A DNA stretch of 8,660 nucleotides, from assembly GCA_025453855.1 (NCBI GenBank), contig JALOPO010000273.1, positions 1 to 8,660 of the forward strand. The letters are read 5' to 3'. A program made the translations under genes and the position numbers. The DNA is from Gemmatimonadaceae bacterium (lineage in GTDB: Bacteria > Gemmatimonadota > Gemmatimonadetes > Gemmatimonadales > Gemmatimonadaceae). This document shows, piece by piece, positions 1 through 6,928 of the stretch. The notes under the pieces were generated by a model. The model was not told the origin of the DNA, made no database searches, and worked only from the letters and a program-made list of their open reading frames with translations. The stretch's first letter is position 1. Each line of letters opens with the position of its first letter.

Positions 1-97
1 CGACCACCGGCACCACCGCCAGCGCCGTGAGTGCCGCGATCTCGCGGGCGGTCCATCGCAGGACGTCGACGACGTGATAGCGTTGGCCGGCGTGCAT
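1..97 (-). CDS. Bestrophin-family (UPF0187) anion channel, N-terminal fragment
   Basis: Only the first 32 codons are inside the window; the gene continues beyond the left edge. Reading the minus strand from the ATG at 97-95 gives MHAGQRYHVVDVLRWTAREI followed by a hydrophobic stretch (AALTALAVVPVV). A start of the form 'MHAG-R-Y...(V/L)-W-T-R-R-(E/D)-I' running straight into the first membrane helix is typical of bacterial bestrophin-like proteins, which form pentameric chloride or other anion channels in the inner membrane. No clear Shine-Dalgarno sequence precedes the ATG. The gene is divergent from the GNAT acetyltransferase, with 217 bases between the two starts, so both promoters should lie in that gap. 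The family call rests on a short N-terminal pattern only. A different membrane protein cannot be excluded. Confidence 0.6.
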   Translation of the reverse strand, partial: MHAGQRYHVVDVLRWTAREIAALTALAVVPVV

Positions 98-314
98 GAT
101 GGGAGGGTGGGAGAACGCGAGGCTCGCGAGGAAAAGCGCGGGCGTGCGGAACGGGTTCCGTCGACCCGGTGAGCGCGACAGGCGATCCGGTTGGCGGCTG
201 CGCCGCGACGGTGCCGTCGGGCGCCATCGTTGCAGCTGCTTGCCCACGGTCCGCGCGCTGGCGCTATTGCGGCATGTCCCACGTCCGCAGCTCCAGACCA
301 GCGCCGCCGCGTCG

Positions 315-878
315 ATGCTGATCGTCCCCGACACGATCGTGCTCCCGGGCGCCCGCATGCGGCCGTGGCACGCCACCGACGCACCGGCGCTGGCGGCCGC
401 CTTCGCGCGCAACGACGCGCACCTGCGGCGGTGGACGCCGTGGGTCATCGACGGGCGCGTGCCGGGCCAGTCGCTCTCCGACCGGCTCGCGGCCCATGCG
501 GCGGCGTTCCACGAGGGGCGCGAGTGGGTCTACGGCATCGTCGACACGCGCGAGGACGACGAGACCGCGCACGAGGCGCGCACCGGCGCGGTGCTGGGCG
601 GCTGCGGCCTCTACCCGCGCATCGGTCCGGCCGCGGTGGAGATCGGTTACTGGCTTGCGGTCGAGGCGATGGGGCGCGGGCTCGCGACGGCGGCAGCGGA
701 GGCGCTGGTTCGCGTCGCCTTTGGCAACGACACGGTCGAGCGGGTGGAGATCCGCTGCGCGCCGGGAAACGTGGCTAGCGCCCGCGTGCCGGCGCGGCTG
801 GGCTTCCGCCACGTTGGTTCCCTGACGGAGCCCGCTGGCATCGTGGATGTGTGGGTGCGGACTCGGCTCGACGGCTGA
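315..878 (+). CDS. GNAT family N-acetyltransferase, RimJ/RimL-like
   Basis: Predicted 187-residue acetyl-CoA-dependent N-acetyltransferase of the RimJ/RimL type, which acetylates protein N-termini or small amines. The family is too broad to name a substrate. The N-terminus shows the usual beta-strand plus 'MRPWHATDAPAL' pattern (15-26) and 'LRRWTPW' (38-43). Motif A is 'EIGYWLAVEAMGRGLATAAAEAL' (split across about 109-131): the G-R-G-x-A part is present, but the Arg/Gln that normally opens the motif is Met119. The C-terminal acetyl-CoA pattern is N152-V-A-S-A-R-V and R161-L-G-F164. The open frame extends upstream to 96, but those 73 residues are Arg-rich and lack family similarity, so the ATG at 315 is preferred. 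It has no clear Shine-Dalgarno sequence. A TTGCCC (240-245) and TATTGC (265-270) pair, 19 bases apart, could be a weak promoter. The gene stands alone, with no evident operon partner. Confidence 0.85.
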   Translation: MLIVPDTIVLPGARMRPWHATDAPALAAAFARNDAHLRRWTPWVIDGRVPGQSLSDRLAAHAAAFHEGREWVYGIVDTREDDETAHEARTGAVLGGCGLYPRIGPAAVEIGYWLAVEAMGRGLATAAAEALVRVAFGNDTVERVEIRCAPGNVASARVPARLGFRHVGSLTEPAGIVDVWVRTRLDG

Positions 879-917
879 GCCGACAGGGAGCGCCACGCGC
901 CGCGTCGCGCGGCACCC

Positions 918-935
918 TGCTGCCGGGCGGCAGTG
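918..935 (+). terminator. GC-rich hairpin after the GNAT gene, possible terminator
   Basis: CTGCC (920-924) pairs with GGCAG (929-933) around a 4-base GGGC loop, and two G-T wobble pairs can extend the stem to 918/935. It lies 41 bases after the acetyltransferase stop codon. No T-run follows, so intrinsic termination is uncertain. A second 7-bp inverted repeat (957-963 with 970-976) sits nearby. Short stems like these arise by chance in 70% GC DNA. Confidence 0.2.
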
Positions 936-950
936 TCGCACGGTGTCGCA
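933..950. repeat. Tandem GTGTCGCA octamer, 10-base period
   Basis: GTGTCGCA occurs at 933-940 and again at 943-950, one helical turn apart. The pair overlaps the right arm of the hairpin at 918-935 and lies about 100 bases upstream of the GTG start at 1048. The spacing would suit two protein molecules bound on the same DNA face, but nothing else supports an operator, and chance is possible. Confidence 0.2.
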
Positions 951-1036
951 GCGACGCGCACGTCGTTGCACGTGCGGGGCTGTTCTCGCGCGCCGCCGTG
1001 CCGCAGTGTGGAGCGACGACGCGACGATGCGACCGC

Positions 1037-1045
1037 GGGAGGTGA
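1037..1045 (+). promoter_or_regulatory. Strong Shine-Dalgarno that selects the GTG start at 1048
   Basis: GGGAGGTGA matches the 16S rRNA 3' end very well. The GGAGG core ends at 1042, leaving 5 bases to the GTG at 1048 and 14 bases to the next in-frame ATG at 1057. Spacing therefore favours GTG. The in-frame ATG at 1027 lies upstream of this site and would not use it. This is one of only two strong Shine-Dalgarno sequences in the window. Confidence 0.65.
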
Positions 1046-1047
1046 CG

Positions 1048-1641
1048 GTGGAACGGATGCGTGGGTGCGAACGCGCGGCACGACGGTGCGCGCGGGCCAT
1101 CATGGCGGGGGTGCTCGGACTGCTCGGCGCGGGACGACTCGACGCACAGCCGACGCCGTGCACCATCGCGGGCGGGGGCACCGCGTCGTTCAGCTTCTCG
1201 GACACGGTGGCGGCGTCGGTCGCGACCACGTACTGCGGATGCGCAGCCCGCCTGGAGAGCACGGCGATCGTCGTCGCGCCGGCGGGGTGGCTGCAGCGCC
1301 AGGCGCCGCCGGCGCCGCCGAGCTGGTGGCGCCCCTCGCGCGAGGGCGGTGGCGGCACCCTCGGCCCCATCTGGATCCAGCACGACATCACGACCGACAC
1401 GATCATCGTCGACGGCATCGCGCGCGCGCTCGGCGGCGACAACGTGCTGCTCCTCCGGGTGGAGGCGCCCGACGCACCACCGCGCGTGGTCGGCAGCGTG
1501 CGCGTCGATGGGCGAGTGCCGTCGGATGTCGGAAGCTGCCGCGGCGAGGCGCACTCGCACGCCGAGTTCGATGCGTTCACCGAGGCCATGAAGGCGGTGC
1601 TGCGTCGCAACCACTCGGTGCGGCGGCACGTGCGCGGGTGA
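1048..1641 (+). CDS. Putative secreted protein of unknown function
   Basis: I do not recognise this 197-residue protein. From the GTG start it has a basic n-region rich in Arg (residues 2-16), a short hydrophobic stretch 'AIMAGVLGLLGAG' (17-29) and 'RLDA-QPTP', suggesting signal peptidase cleavage after Ala33. The mature part has four cysteines (38, 63, 65, 164), including a C-G-C pair, which could form disulfides outside the cytoplasm. It continues with 'ASFSFSDT' (46-53), a Pro/Trp/Gly-rich linker (86-104) and a beta-rich segment 'WIQHDITTDTIIVDGIA' (109-125), then 'NVLLLRVEAPD' and 'VVGSVRVDGRVP'. The alternating hydrophobic pattern and good ribosome binding site argue that the gene is real. 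It lies between the acetyltransferase and kinase genes with about 170 and 205 bases on either side, so it is probably transcribed on its own. Confidence 0.6.
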   Translation: MERMRGCERAARRCARAIMAGVLGLLGAGRLDAQPTPCTIAGGGTASFSFSDTVAASVATTYCGCAARLESTAIVVAPAGWLQRQAPPAPPSWWRPSREGGGGTLGPIWIQHDITTDTIIVDGIARALGGDNVLLLRVEAPDAPPRVVGSVRVDGRVPSDVGSCRGEAHSHAEFDAFTEAMKAVLRRNHSVRRHVRG

Positions 1642-1812
1642 ACGGCGCCGGCCGCGCGCCGCGCGTGTCGCGAGGGCAGGGTCGAGCGCCGCGCGCACCC
1701 GCCCCACACACGCGCCCGAACCCGTCGGGATGGTGGAGAGCGTTCCCCGGCGTCCGGGACAACCCGCAGGCAACCCCGCCCCCTTGCGCTGCCGGCCCCG
1801 GCCGGGTCGCGG

Positions 1813-1818
1813 TAACTT
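1813..1818 (+). promoter_or_regulatory. Candidate -10 element TAACTT for the kinase gene
   Basis: TAACTT, followed by GC, lies 28 bases before the kinase ATG. It is an AT-rich island in very GC-rich DNA. The matching -35 position 18 bases upstream (1789-1794, CTGCCG) is poor. Support comes from similar TAGCTT elements before the next two transcription units (4952 and 6667). A weak Shine-Dalgarno CGGAG (1838-1842) precedes the ATG. Confidence 0.35.
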
Positions 1819-1846
1819 GCCCGCCGCGTCCCTCGTACGGAGCCCC

Positions 1847-4800
1847 ATGTCCGCGTTGCTGCAGGAACAGCTCGAGATCGTCCTCCGCGACCAGTTCCGT
1901 ATCGTCCGCGAGCTCGGTGGCGGCGGCATGTCGCGCGTCTTCCTCGCCGAGGACGTGACGCTGGGGCGACAGGTCGTGATCAAGGTGCTCACGCCGGAGC
2001 TCGCGGCCGGCGTGAACCGCGAGCGGTTCGATCGCGAGATCCGCCTCCTCGCCACGCTCCAGCACCCCCTCCTCGTCCCGGTGCTCTCGGCGGGACAGGG
2101 CGACGGGTTGGTCTGGTACACGATGCCCTTCGTGGAGGGCGAGTCGCTGCGCGACCGGCTCCGCCGCGGGCCGGTGCCGCAGCGCGAGGCGATCGCGATT
2201 CTCGTCGACATGGCGCAGGGGCTGGCCGAGGCGCACCGCCGCGGCGTGGTGCACCGCGACGTGAAGCCCGAGAACGTGCTGCTGAGCGGTGGCCGCGCGG
2301 TGGTCGCCGACTTCGGCATCGCCAAGGCGCTGAGCGACGCATCGAACGCGCAGGCGGGGCTCACCGCGAGCGGGATCGCGGTCGGCACGCCGGCGTACAT
2401 GGCCCCCGAGCAGGCGGCGGGCGAGCCCGACATCGACGCGCGCGCCGACATCTACGCGCTGGGCTGCGTGGGCTACGAGCTCCTCGCCGGCCGCCCGCCA
2501 TTCGAGGCACCCACGCCGTCGCAGCTCCTCATGGCGCACGTGGTGCAGCAGCCGGCCCCGCTCGCGCAGGTCGCGCCGCAGGTGGCGCCGGCGCTCGGCC
2601 ACGTGATCATGCGCTGCCTCGCCAAGGAGCCCGCCGATCGCTGGCCGGATGCGGCGTCGCTGGCGGCGGCGCTCGACGAGGCGCGCTACGGGGCGTCGGG
2701 CGAGACCAGCGGCGCGCGCGCCGCGGCGGCGACGGGTGGTTCACCGCGCGCGACCCTCGCCGGTCTCGCCGGCGTGACGGTCGTGCTCACGGCGCTCGCG
2801 CACCTGCTGCCGCGCGTGGGACTCGCGCCGCGCTTCGTCGCGCCGGCGGCGATCGTGGTGGGCCTCACGCTCATCGCGTCGATCCTCTGGGCATGGCGTC
2901 GTGCGACGCCGGCGCTCGCGCGGACGCTCGTGCGCGCGAGTGCGGTGGCCTACGCGGGGCTCACCGTCGGGGCGCTCGGCTTCGCCGGGTTGCGTGCGGC
3001 GGGCGTGGGGCCAATGGCGTCGCTCATCAGCGCCGGCAAGCTGGCCGAGCAGGATCGACTGCTGGTGGCCGAGTTCACGAACGGCACTGGCGATGCCACG
3101 CTCGGCGACCTGATCACCGACGCGCTCCGCACCGACCTGGCGCAGTCGCGCTCGGTGCGCGTGATGCCGCGCAGCGACGTGAACGCCGCCCTCGCGCGCA
3201 TGGAGAAGGCCGGCGCGACCGTCGACAGCGCCCTCGCCTTCGGCCTCGCGCAGCGCACCGGCATCTCGGCCGTGCTCCTCGGCAACATCGTGCGCCTTGG
3301 CAGGACGGTCGTGATCAGCACGCGCCTCGTGGCCGCCAACGGCGATGAACTCGCGGGCTTCCGCGAGGTCGCCGAGGGCGACGAGGACATCATCCCGGCG
3401 GTGGGGCGGCTCTCGCGCGCGATGCGCGAGAAGCTCGGCGAGTCGCTGCGCAGCGTGGCCACCGCGCCGGCACTCGAGGCGGTGACCACCGGGTCGCTGG
3501 ATGCGCTCCGCAAGTACACGGAGGCGTTGCGCGTCTCGGAGCAGCCCGGCACCGAGGCCTTCCAGCGCGAGCGTGCGCTGCTCGAGGAAGCGGTCAAGCT
3601 CGACACCAACTTCGGCATGGCCTGGCGCCGCCTCGGTGTGCGTCTCGCCTCGAGCGGCATCGATGCGCGTCGCGGGCGCGAGGCGATCACGCGTGCGTAC
3701 GGCCTGCGTGATCGACTGAGTCCGGTGGAGCGGGGGCTCGCGGAGGCGGCGTACTTCGGCTACGTGTCGACCGACAAGGTGCGGATGCAGCGCGCCTACG
3801 AGGAGGTGCTGGCCGCCGACTCCAACAACCGCATCGCGCTCAACAACACGGCCAGCTTCTACTTCGAGGAGTCGCGCTGGCGCGAGGCGCTGGCCACCAC
3901 GCGCCGCCTGCTGGCCGCCGATTCCGCCAACCAGAACGGATGGACGTGGTATCTTGGCTCGCTGCTCGCGCTCGACCAGAAGAAGGAGCTGGCCGACGGA
4001 TGGGGGACGCTGCGCCGCCTCACGGGCGATGATGCATCACGGTTCGGCCCGCTGCAGGTCACGCGCCTGCAGAGCACCTACCAGCTCCGCGACGTGCGGC
4101 CGTACGTCGACAGCGTGTCGCCGCGTGTCGCCGTCCCCTCGGTTCGCGCCGTGCTGCAGGTCGGTGCCTCGCAGGCCGAGTACCTGCTCGGTCATCTCGA
4201 GGCGGCGCGCAAGCTGGGGAGCAGCGCGATGGCGACCTTCAGCGCCGGCGACACGGCGGTGGCGCGGCAGTCGCGCGCCTACGACGAGTCGTCCCGGTTC
4301 CGCGATCAGGCGTTCCTGCACGGTGACACCGCGGCGGCACGCCGGTGGCTCACCGCCGCCCTCGCCAAGATCAACGTGACGACGCTCCCGGTGAACGAGC
4401 GCGGCTACGCCAACCTCGCCTACGAGTACGCGCTCCTCGGCGATGGTGCCGCGGCGCGACGCGCGCTCGACGGCTACTGGGCCGCGGCCAGCGCGGCCGG
4501 TGGCGAGGGCGCCGGCTACATGAAGCGGAACTCGGTGGACGAGCTGCTCGTCGAGTCGATGGTGCTGCAGGCCGAGAGGCGTCATCCGGCTGCCATCGTC
4601 AAGCTGCGCCAGCTCGCCGACAGCAGCGGGACGAGCGCCCTGCTCGCGCTTGGCCTTCTCGGCGATGCCTACCGCGCTGCCGGGCAGCGCGATTCCGCGC
4701 TCGCGTACTACCGACGCTGGATCGACCTGCGCGACCCGCGGAAGTTCGCGGTCGATCAGTCGCAAGCGCTCACGCCCCGCGCGCTGCGGCATGGCTGCGG

Positions 4801-4954
4801 TCTCGCCGACGAGGCCGGTGACGTGGCCGCGAAGCGCAAGTTCTGCGGTGGCCTCGTCGAGCTCTGGCGCGACGCCGATGCCGAGCTGCAGCCGTACGTG
4901 ACCGATGCGAAGGCGCGACTCGCGCGCGAGCCGGGACGCTCGGTGGCGCGCTAG
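1847..4954 (+). CDS. Membrane Ser/Thr protein kinase with FlgO/TolB-like and TPR C-terminal region
   Basis: A 1035-residue Hanks-type (PknB-like) protein kinase. The kinase domain spans about 17-280. It has the Gly-rich loop L-G-G-G-G-M-S-R-V-F (23-32), ATP-binding Lys46, helix C Glu64, catalytic H136-R-D138 with K140 and N143, D155-F-G157, the A-P-E at 186-188, Asp201 and Arg265, so an active kinase is expected. Three hydrophobic segments follow (about 303-322, 330-350, 363-385), which would place the kinase inside and the C-terminus outside. Residues about 400-540 ('LLVAEFTNGTGDATLGDLIT...') resemble the FlgO/TolB-like domain often found in such kinases. Residues about 550-960 are helical TPR-like repeats, probably for protein or ligand sensing. 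An ATG at 1730 is in frame, but the extra 39 residues are low-complexity; 1847 has a weak GGAG site and begins just before the conserved domain. The substrate is unknown. The next gene starts 45 bases after the stop. Confidence 0.92.
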   Translation: MSALLQEQLEIVLRDQFRIVRELGGGGMSRVFLAEDVTLGRQVVIKVLTPELAAGVNRERFDREIRLLATLQHPLLVPVLSAGQGDGLVWYTMPFVEGESLRDRLRRGPVPQREAIAILVDMAQGLAEAHRRGVVHRDVKPENVLLSGGRAVVADFGIAKALSDASNAQAGLTASGIAVGTPAYMAPEQAAGEPDIDARADIYALGCVGYELLAGRPPFEAPTPSQLLMAHVVQQPAPLAQVAPQVAPALGHVIMRCLAKEPADRWPDAASLAAALDEARYGASGETSGARAAAATGGSPRATLAGLAGVTVVLTALAHLLPRVGLAPRFVAPAAIVVGLTLIASILWAWRRATPALARTLVRASAVAYAGLTVGALGFAGLRAAGVGPMASLISAGKLAEQDRLLVAEFTNGTGDATLGDLITDALRTDLAQSRSVRVMPRSDVNAALARMEKAGATVDSALAFGLAQRTGISAVLLGNIVRLGRTVVISTRLVAANGDELAGFREVAEGDEDIIPAVGRLSRAMREKLGESLRSVATAPALEAVTTGSLDALRKYTEALRVSEQPGTEAFQRERALLEEAVKLDTNFGMAWRRLGVRLASSGIDARRGREAITRAYGLRDRLSPVERGLAEAAYFGYVSTDKVRMQRAYEEVLAADSNNRIALNNTASFYFEESRWREALATTRRLLAADSANQNGWTWYLGSLLALDQKKELADGWGTLRRLTGDDASRFGPLQVTRLQSTYQLRDVRPYVDSVSPRVAVPSVRAVLQVGASQAEYLLGHLEAARKLGSSAMATFSAGDTAVARQSRAYDESSRFRDQAFLHGDTAAARRWLTAALAKINVTTLPVNERGYANLAYEYALLGDGAAARRALDGYWAAASAAGGEGAGYMKRNSVDELLVESMVLQAERRHPAAIVKLRQLADSSGTSALLALGLLGDAYRAAGQRDSALAYYRRWIDLRDPRKFAVDQSQALTPRALRHGCGLADEAGDVAAKRKFCGGLVELWRDADAELQPYVTDAKARLAREPGRSVAR

Positions 4955-4960
4955 CTTTCG
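4952..4960 (+). promoter_or_regulatory. Candidate -10 element TAGCTT overlapping the kinase stop codon
   Basis: TAGCTTTCG begins at the kinase TAG stop (4952-4954) and lies about 40 bases before the dioxygenase ATG. It matches the TA-[A/G]-CTT pattern seen at 1813 and 6667. No convincing -35 box is visible upstream. It could be chance, with the downstream gene transcribed by read-through from the kinase. Confidence 0.25.
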
Positions 4961-4999
4961 CGGTCGCGCCCCCGCGCGCGCATCGACCCGAACGCCGCC

Positions 5000-6325
<1,326 letters not shown>

Positions 6326-6350
6326 CTCGGTGGGGGGGACCGCGGGAGCT

Positions 6351-6516
6351 TCGGCACTGCGGGACGCGATGATGCGAAGGGGCGCGATGGACCGCGATGC
6401 AACCGACTGTGGATGGGCGCCGAGCGCTCGGCACCGCCCGCTCGCGCGGCGCCCATCAATCAGTCATCATCGCGGTCCATCGCGCCCCTTCGCATCATCG
6501 CGTCCCGCAGTTCCGA
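6351..6516. repeat. Composite long inverted repeat, perfect 44-bp arms with nested inner stem
   Basis: Bases 6356-6399 are the exact reverse complement of 6468-6511 (44 of 44). One mismatch further out (C6355/T6512), another 4 bp pair (TCGG 6351-6354 with CCGA 6513-6516). Inside, GACTG (6405-6409) pairs with CAGTC (6461-6465), and GATGGGCGCCG (6412-6422) pairs with CGGCGCCCATC (6447-6457). About 64 bp pair in total, around a roughly 24-base apical region. It starts 26 bases after the dioxygenase stop. No T-run follows, no transposase is present, and no clear target-site duplication flanks the arms. It could be a MITE-like element, a dispersed intergenic palindrome or the end of the dioxygenase transcript. 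Transcribed, it would form a very stable hairpin. The perfect arms imply recent origin or active maintenance. Confidence 0.9.
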
Positions 6517-6522
6517 CGCACG

Positions 6523-6559
6523 ACCAACCTCGGCCGAACCGGTAATGCCGCCGATTGGT
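6523..6559. repeat. Imperfect stem-loop downstream of the long palindrome
   Basis: ACCAA (6523-6527) and TCGGC (6530-6534) pair with GCCGA (6550-6554) and TTGGT (6555-6559), giving 10 bp with a 2-base CC bulge and a 15-base loop that contains the palindrome ACCGGT (6538-6543). It lies 7 bases after the long inverted repeat and about 84 bases before the candidate ccoS -35 box. It could be an operator or part of a transcript end; nothing decides between these. Confidence 0.3.
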
Positions 6560-6642
6560 GGTTGCTGATTCCAGCGTCATCGGGGATCCGCAGGGAGATC
6601 ACTGCCAACCCGTAACACTGTCGGGGAACGGAGGCCGGCGCG

Positions 6643-6672
6643 TGAACAGTTCTGTACGTGGGCGGGTAGCTT
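6643..6672 (+). promoter_or_regulatory. Candidate promoter of the ccoS-ccoN-ccoO operon
   Basis: TGAACA (6643-6648) and TAGCTT (6667-6672) are separated by 18 bases, a fair sigma-70-like arrangement, and it is the best of the three TA-[A/G]-CTT sites in the window. The ccoS ATG follows about 100 bases later, leaving a long leader with a small hairpin (6696-6708). No FNR-type palindrome is visible nearby, so oxygen control, if any, would use another site or regulator. Confidence 0.45.
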
Positions 6673-6775
6673 CGCTCGCCTCGGCTGATGCCGTTCCGTC
6701 CGGGACGGCCGGTGACGCGTGCTCGCCGCGCATGCGCCATCGCTCCGCAGTCGCGCTGGCGCGCGCGAGTCCACC

Positions 6776-6928
6776 ATGCTCCCGTCCTCCGCTACCGTCT
6801 CCCTCTCGATCACCATCCTCGGCCTCCTCTCGCTGGCCGCGTTCGTGTGGGCCTGGCGCTCCGGGCAGTTCGACGACATCGGGCCGCCACGGCCCGCGGC
6901 ACCGGGCGCCTGGGGCGGCACCGCGTGA
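6776..6928 (+). CDS. ccoS: cbb3-type cytochrome oxidase assembly protein CcoS
   Basis: A 50-residue membrane protein with a single helix (about 6-27) followed directly by W-A-W-R-S-G-Q-F-D-D (25-34). The 'W-x-x-(R/K)-S-G-Q-F-D-D' signature after one N-terminal helix is the hallmark of CcoS, which is needed to insert heme b and copper into the CcoN subunit. The Pro/Gly-rich tail (37-49) is poorly conserved, as usual. The in-frame ATG at 6719 would add 19 residues without membrane character, so 6776 is chosen; its ribosome binding site is weak. The TGA stop overlaps the ccoN GTG start (GTGA, 6925-6928), pointing to coupled translation. In proteobacteria ccoS usually closes the ccoGHIS cluster. 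Here it opens the structural operon, as in some Bacteroidota. Confidence 0.85.
   Translation: MLPSSATVSLSITILGLLSLAAFVWAWRSGQFDDIGPPRPAAPGAWGGTA

Larger units (their letters stand above)
6326..6775. other. 450-base intergenic region between the dioxygenase and ccoS
   Basis: No credible gene lies here; the short open frames within it mirror each other across an inverted repeat. From left to right it holds a G-rich run (6331-6338), the 166-bp composite palindrome, a smaller stem-loop (6523-6559), a plain stretch with the lowest GC content of the window (about 6541-6665), a candidate promoter (6643-6672) and the ccoS leader. The leader contains a 5-bp hairpin CCGTC/GACGG (6696-6700 with 6704-6708). 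I looked for an FNR-like box (TTGAT-N4-ATCAA), expected for oxygen control of cbb3 genes, and found none. Confidence 0.7.

Noticed and set aside
48..60. GCGGTCCATCGC near the left edge matches part of the palindrome arm (6472-6482 region)
   Set aside because: The match is only about 11-12 bases and lies inside the bestrophin coding frame (R-W-T-A), so it is probably chance rather than another copy of the element.
264..1709. A 481-codon open frame on the minus strand across the acetyltransferase and secreted-protein genes
   Set aside because: Its composition is Arg/Ala/Pro-rich with no recognisable motif, while the + strand carries GNAT motifs and a strong ribosome binding site.
6351..6516. 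The palindrome as a complete insertion sequence or a simple intrinsic terminator
   Set aside because: There is no transposase, no clear flanking duplication and no T-run, and it is far longer than a normal terminator stem.
6330..6615. Short open frames on both strands giving nearly the same peptide (containing R-G-P-S-R-P-F-A-S-S-R-P-A-V-P)
   Set aside because: The matching peptides on opposite strands are a by-product of the perfect inverted repeat, not two related genes.
6517..6775. FNR or similar oxygen-regulator box upstream of ccoS
   Set aside because: No TTGAT-N4-ATCAA-like palindrome was found. TGATT (6566-6570) has no partner at the right spacing.
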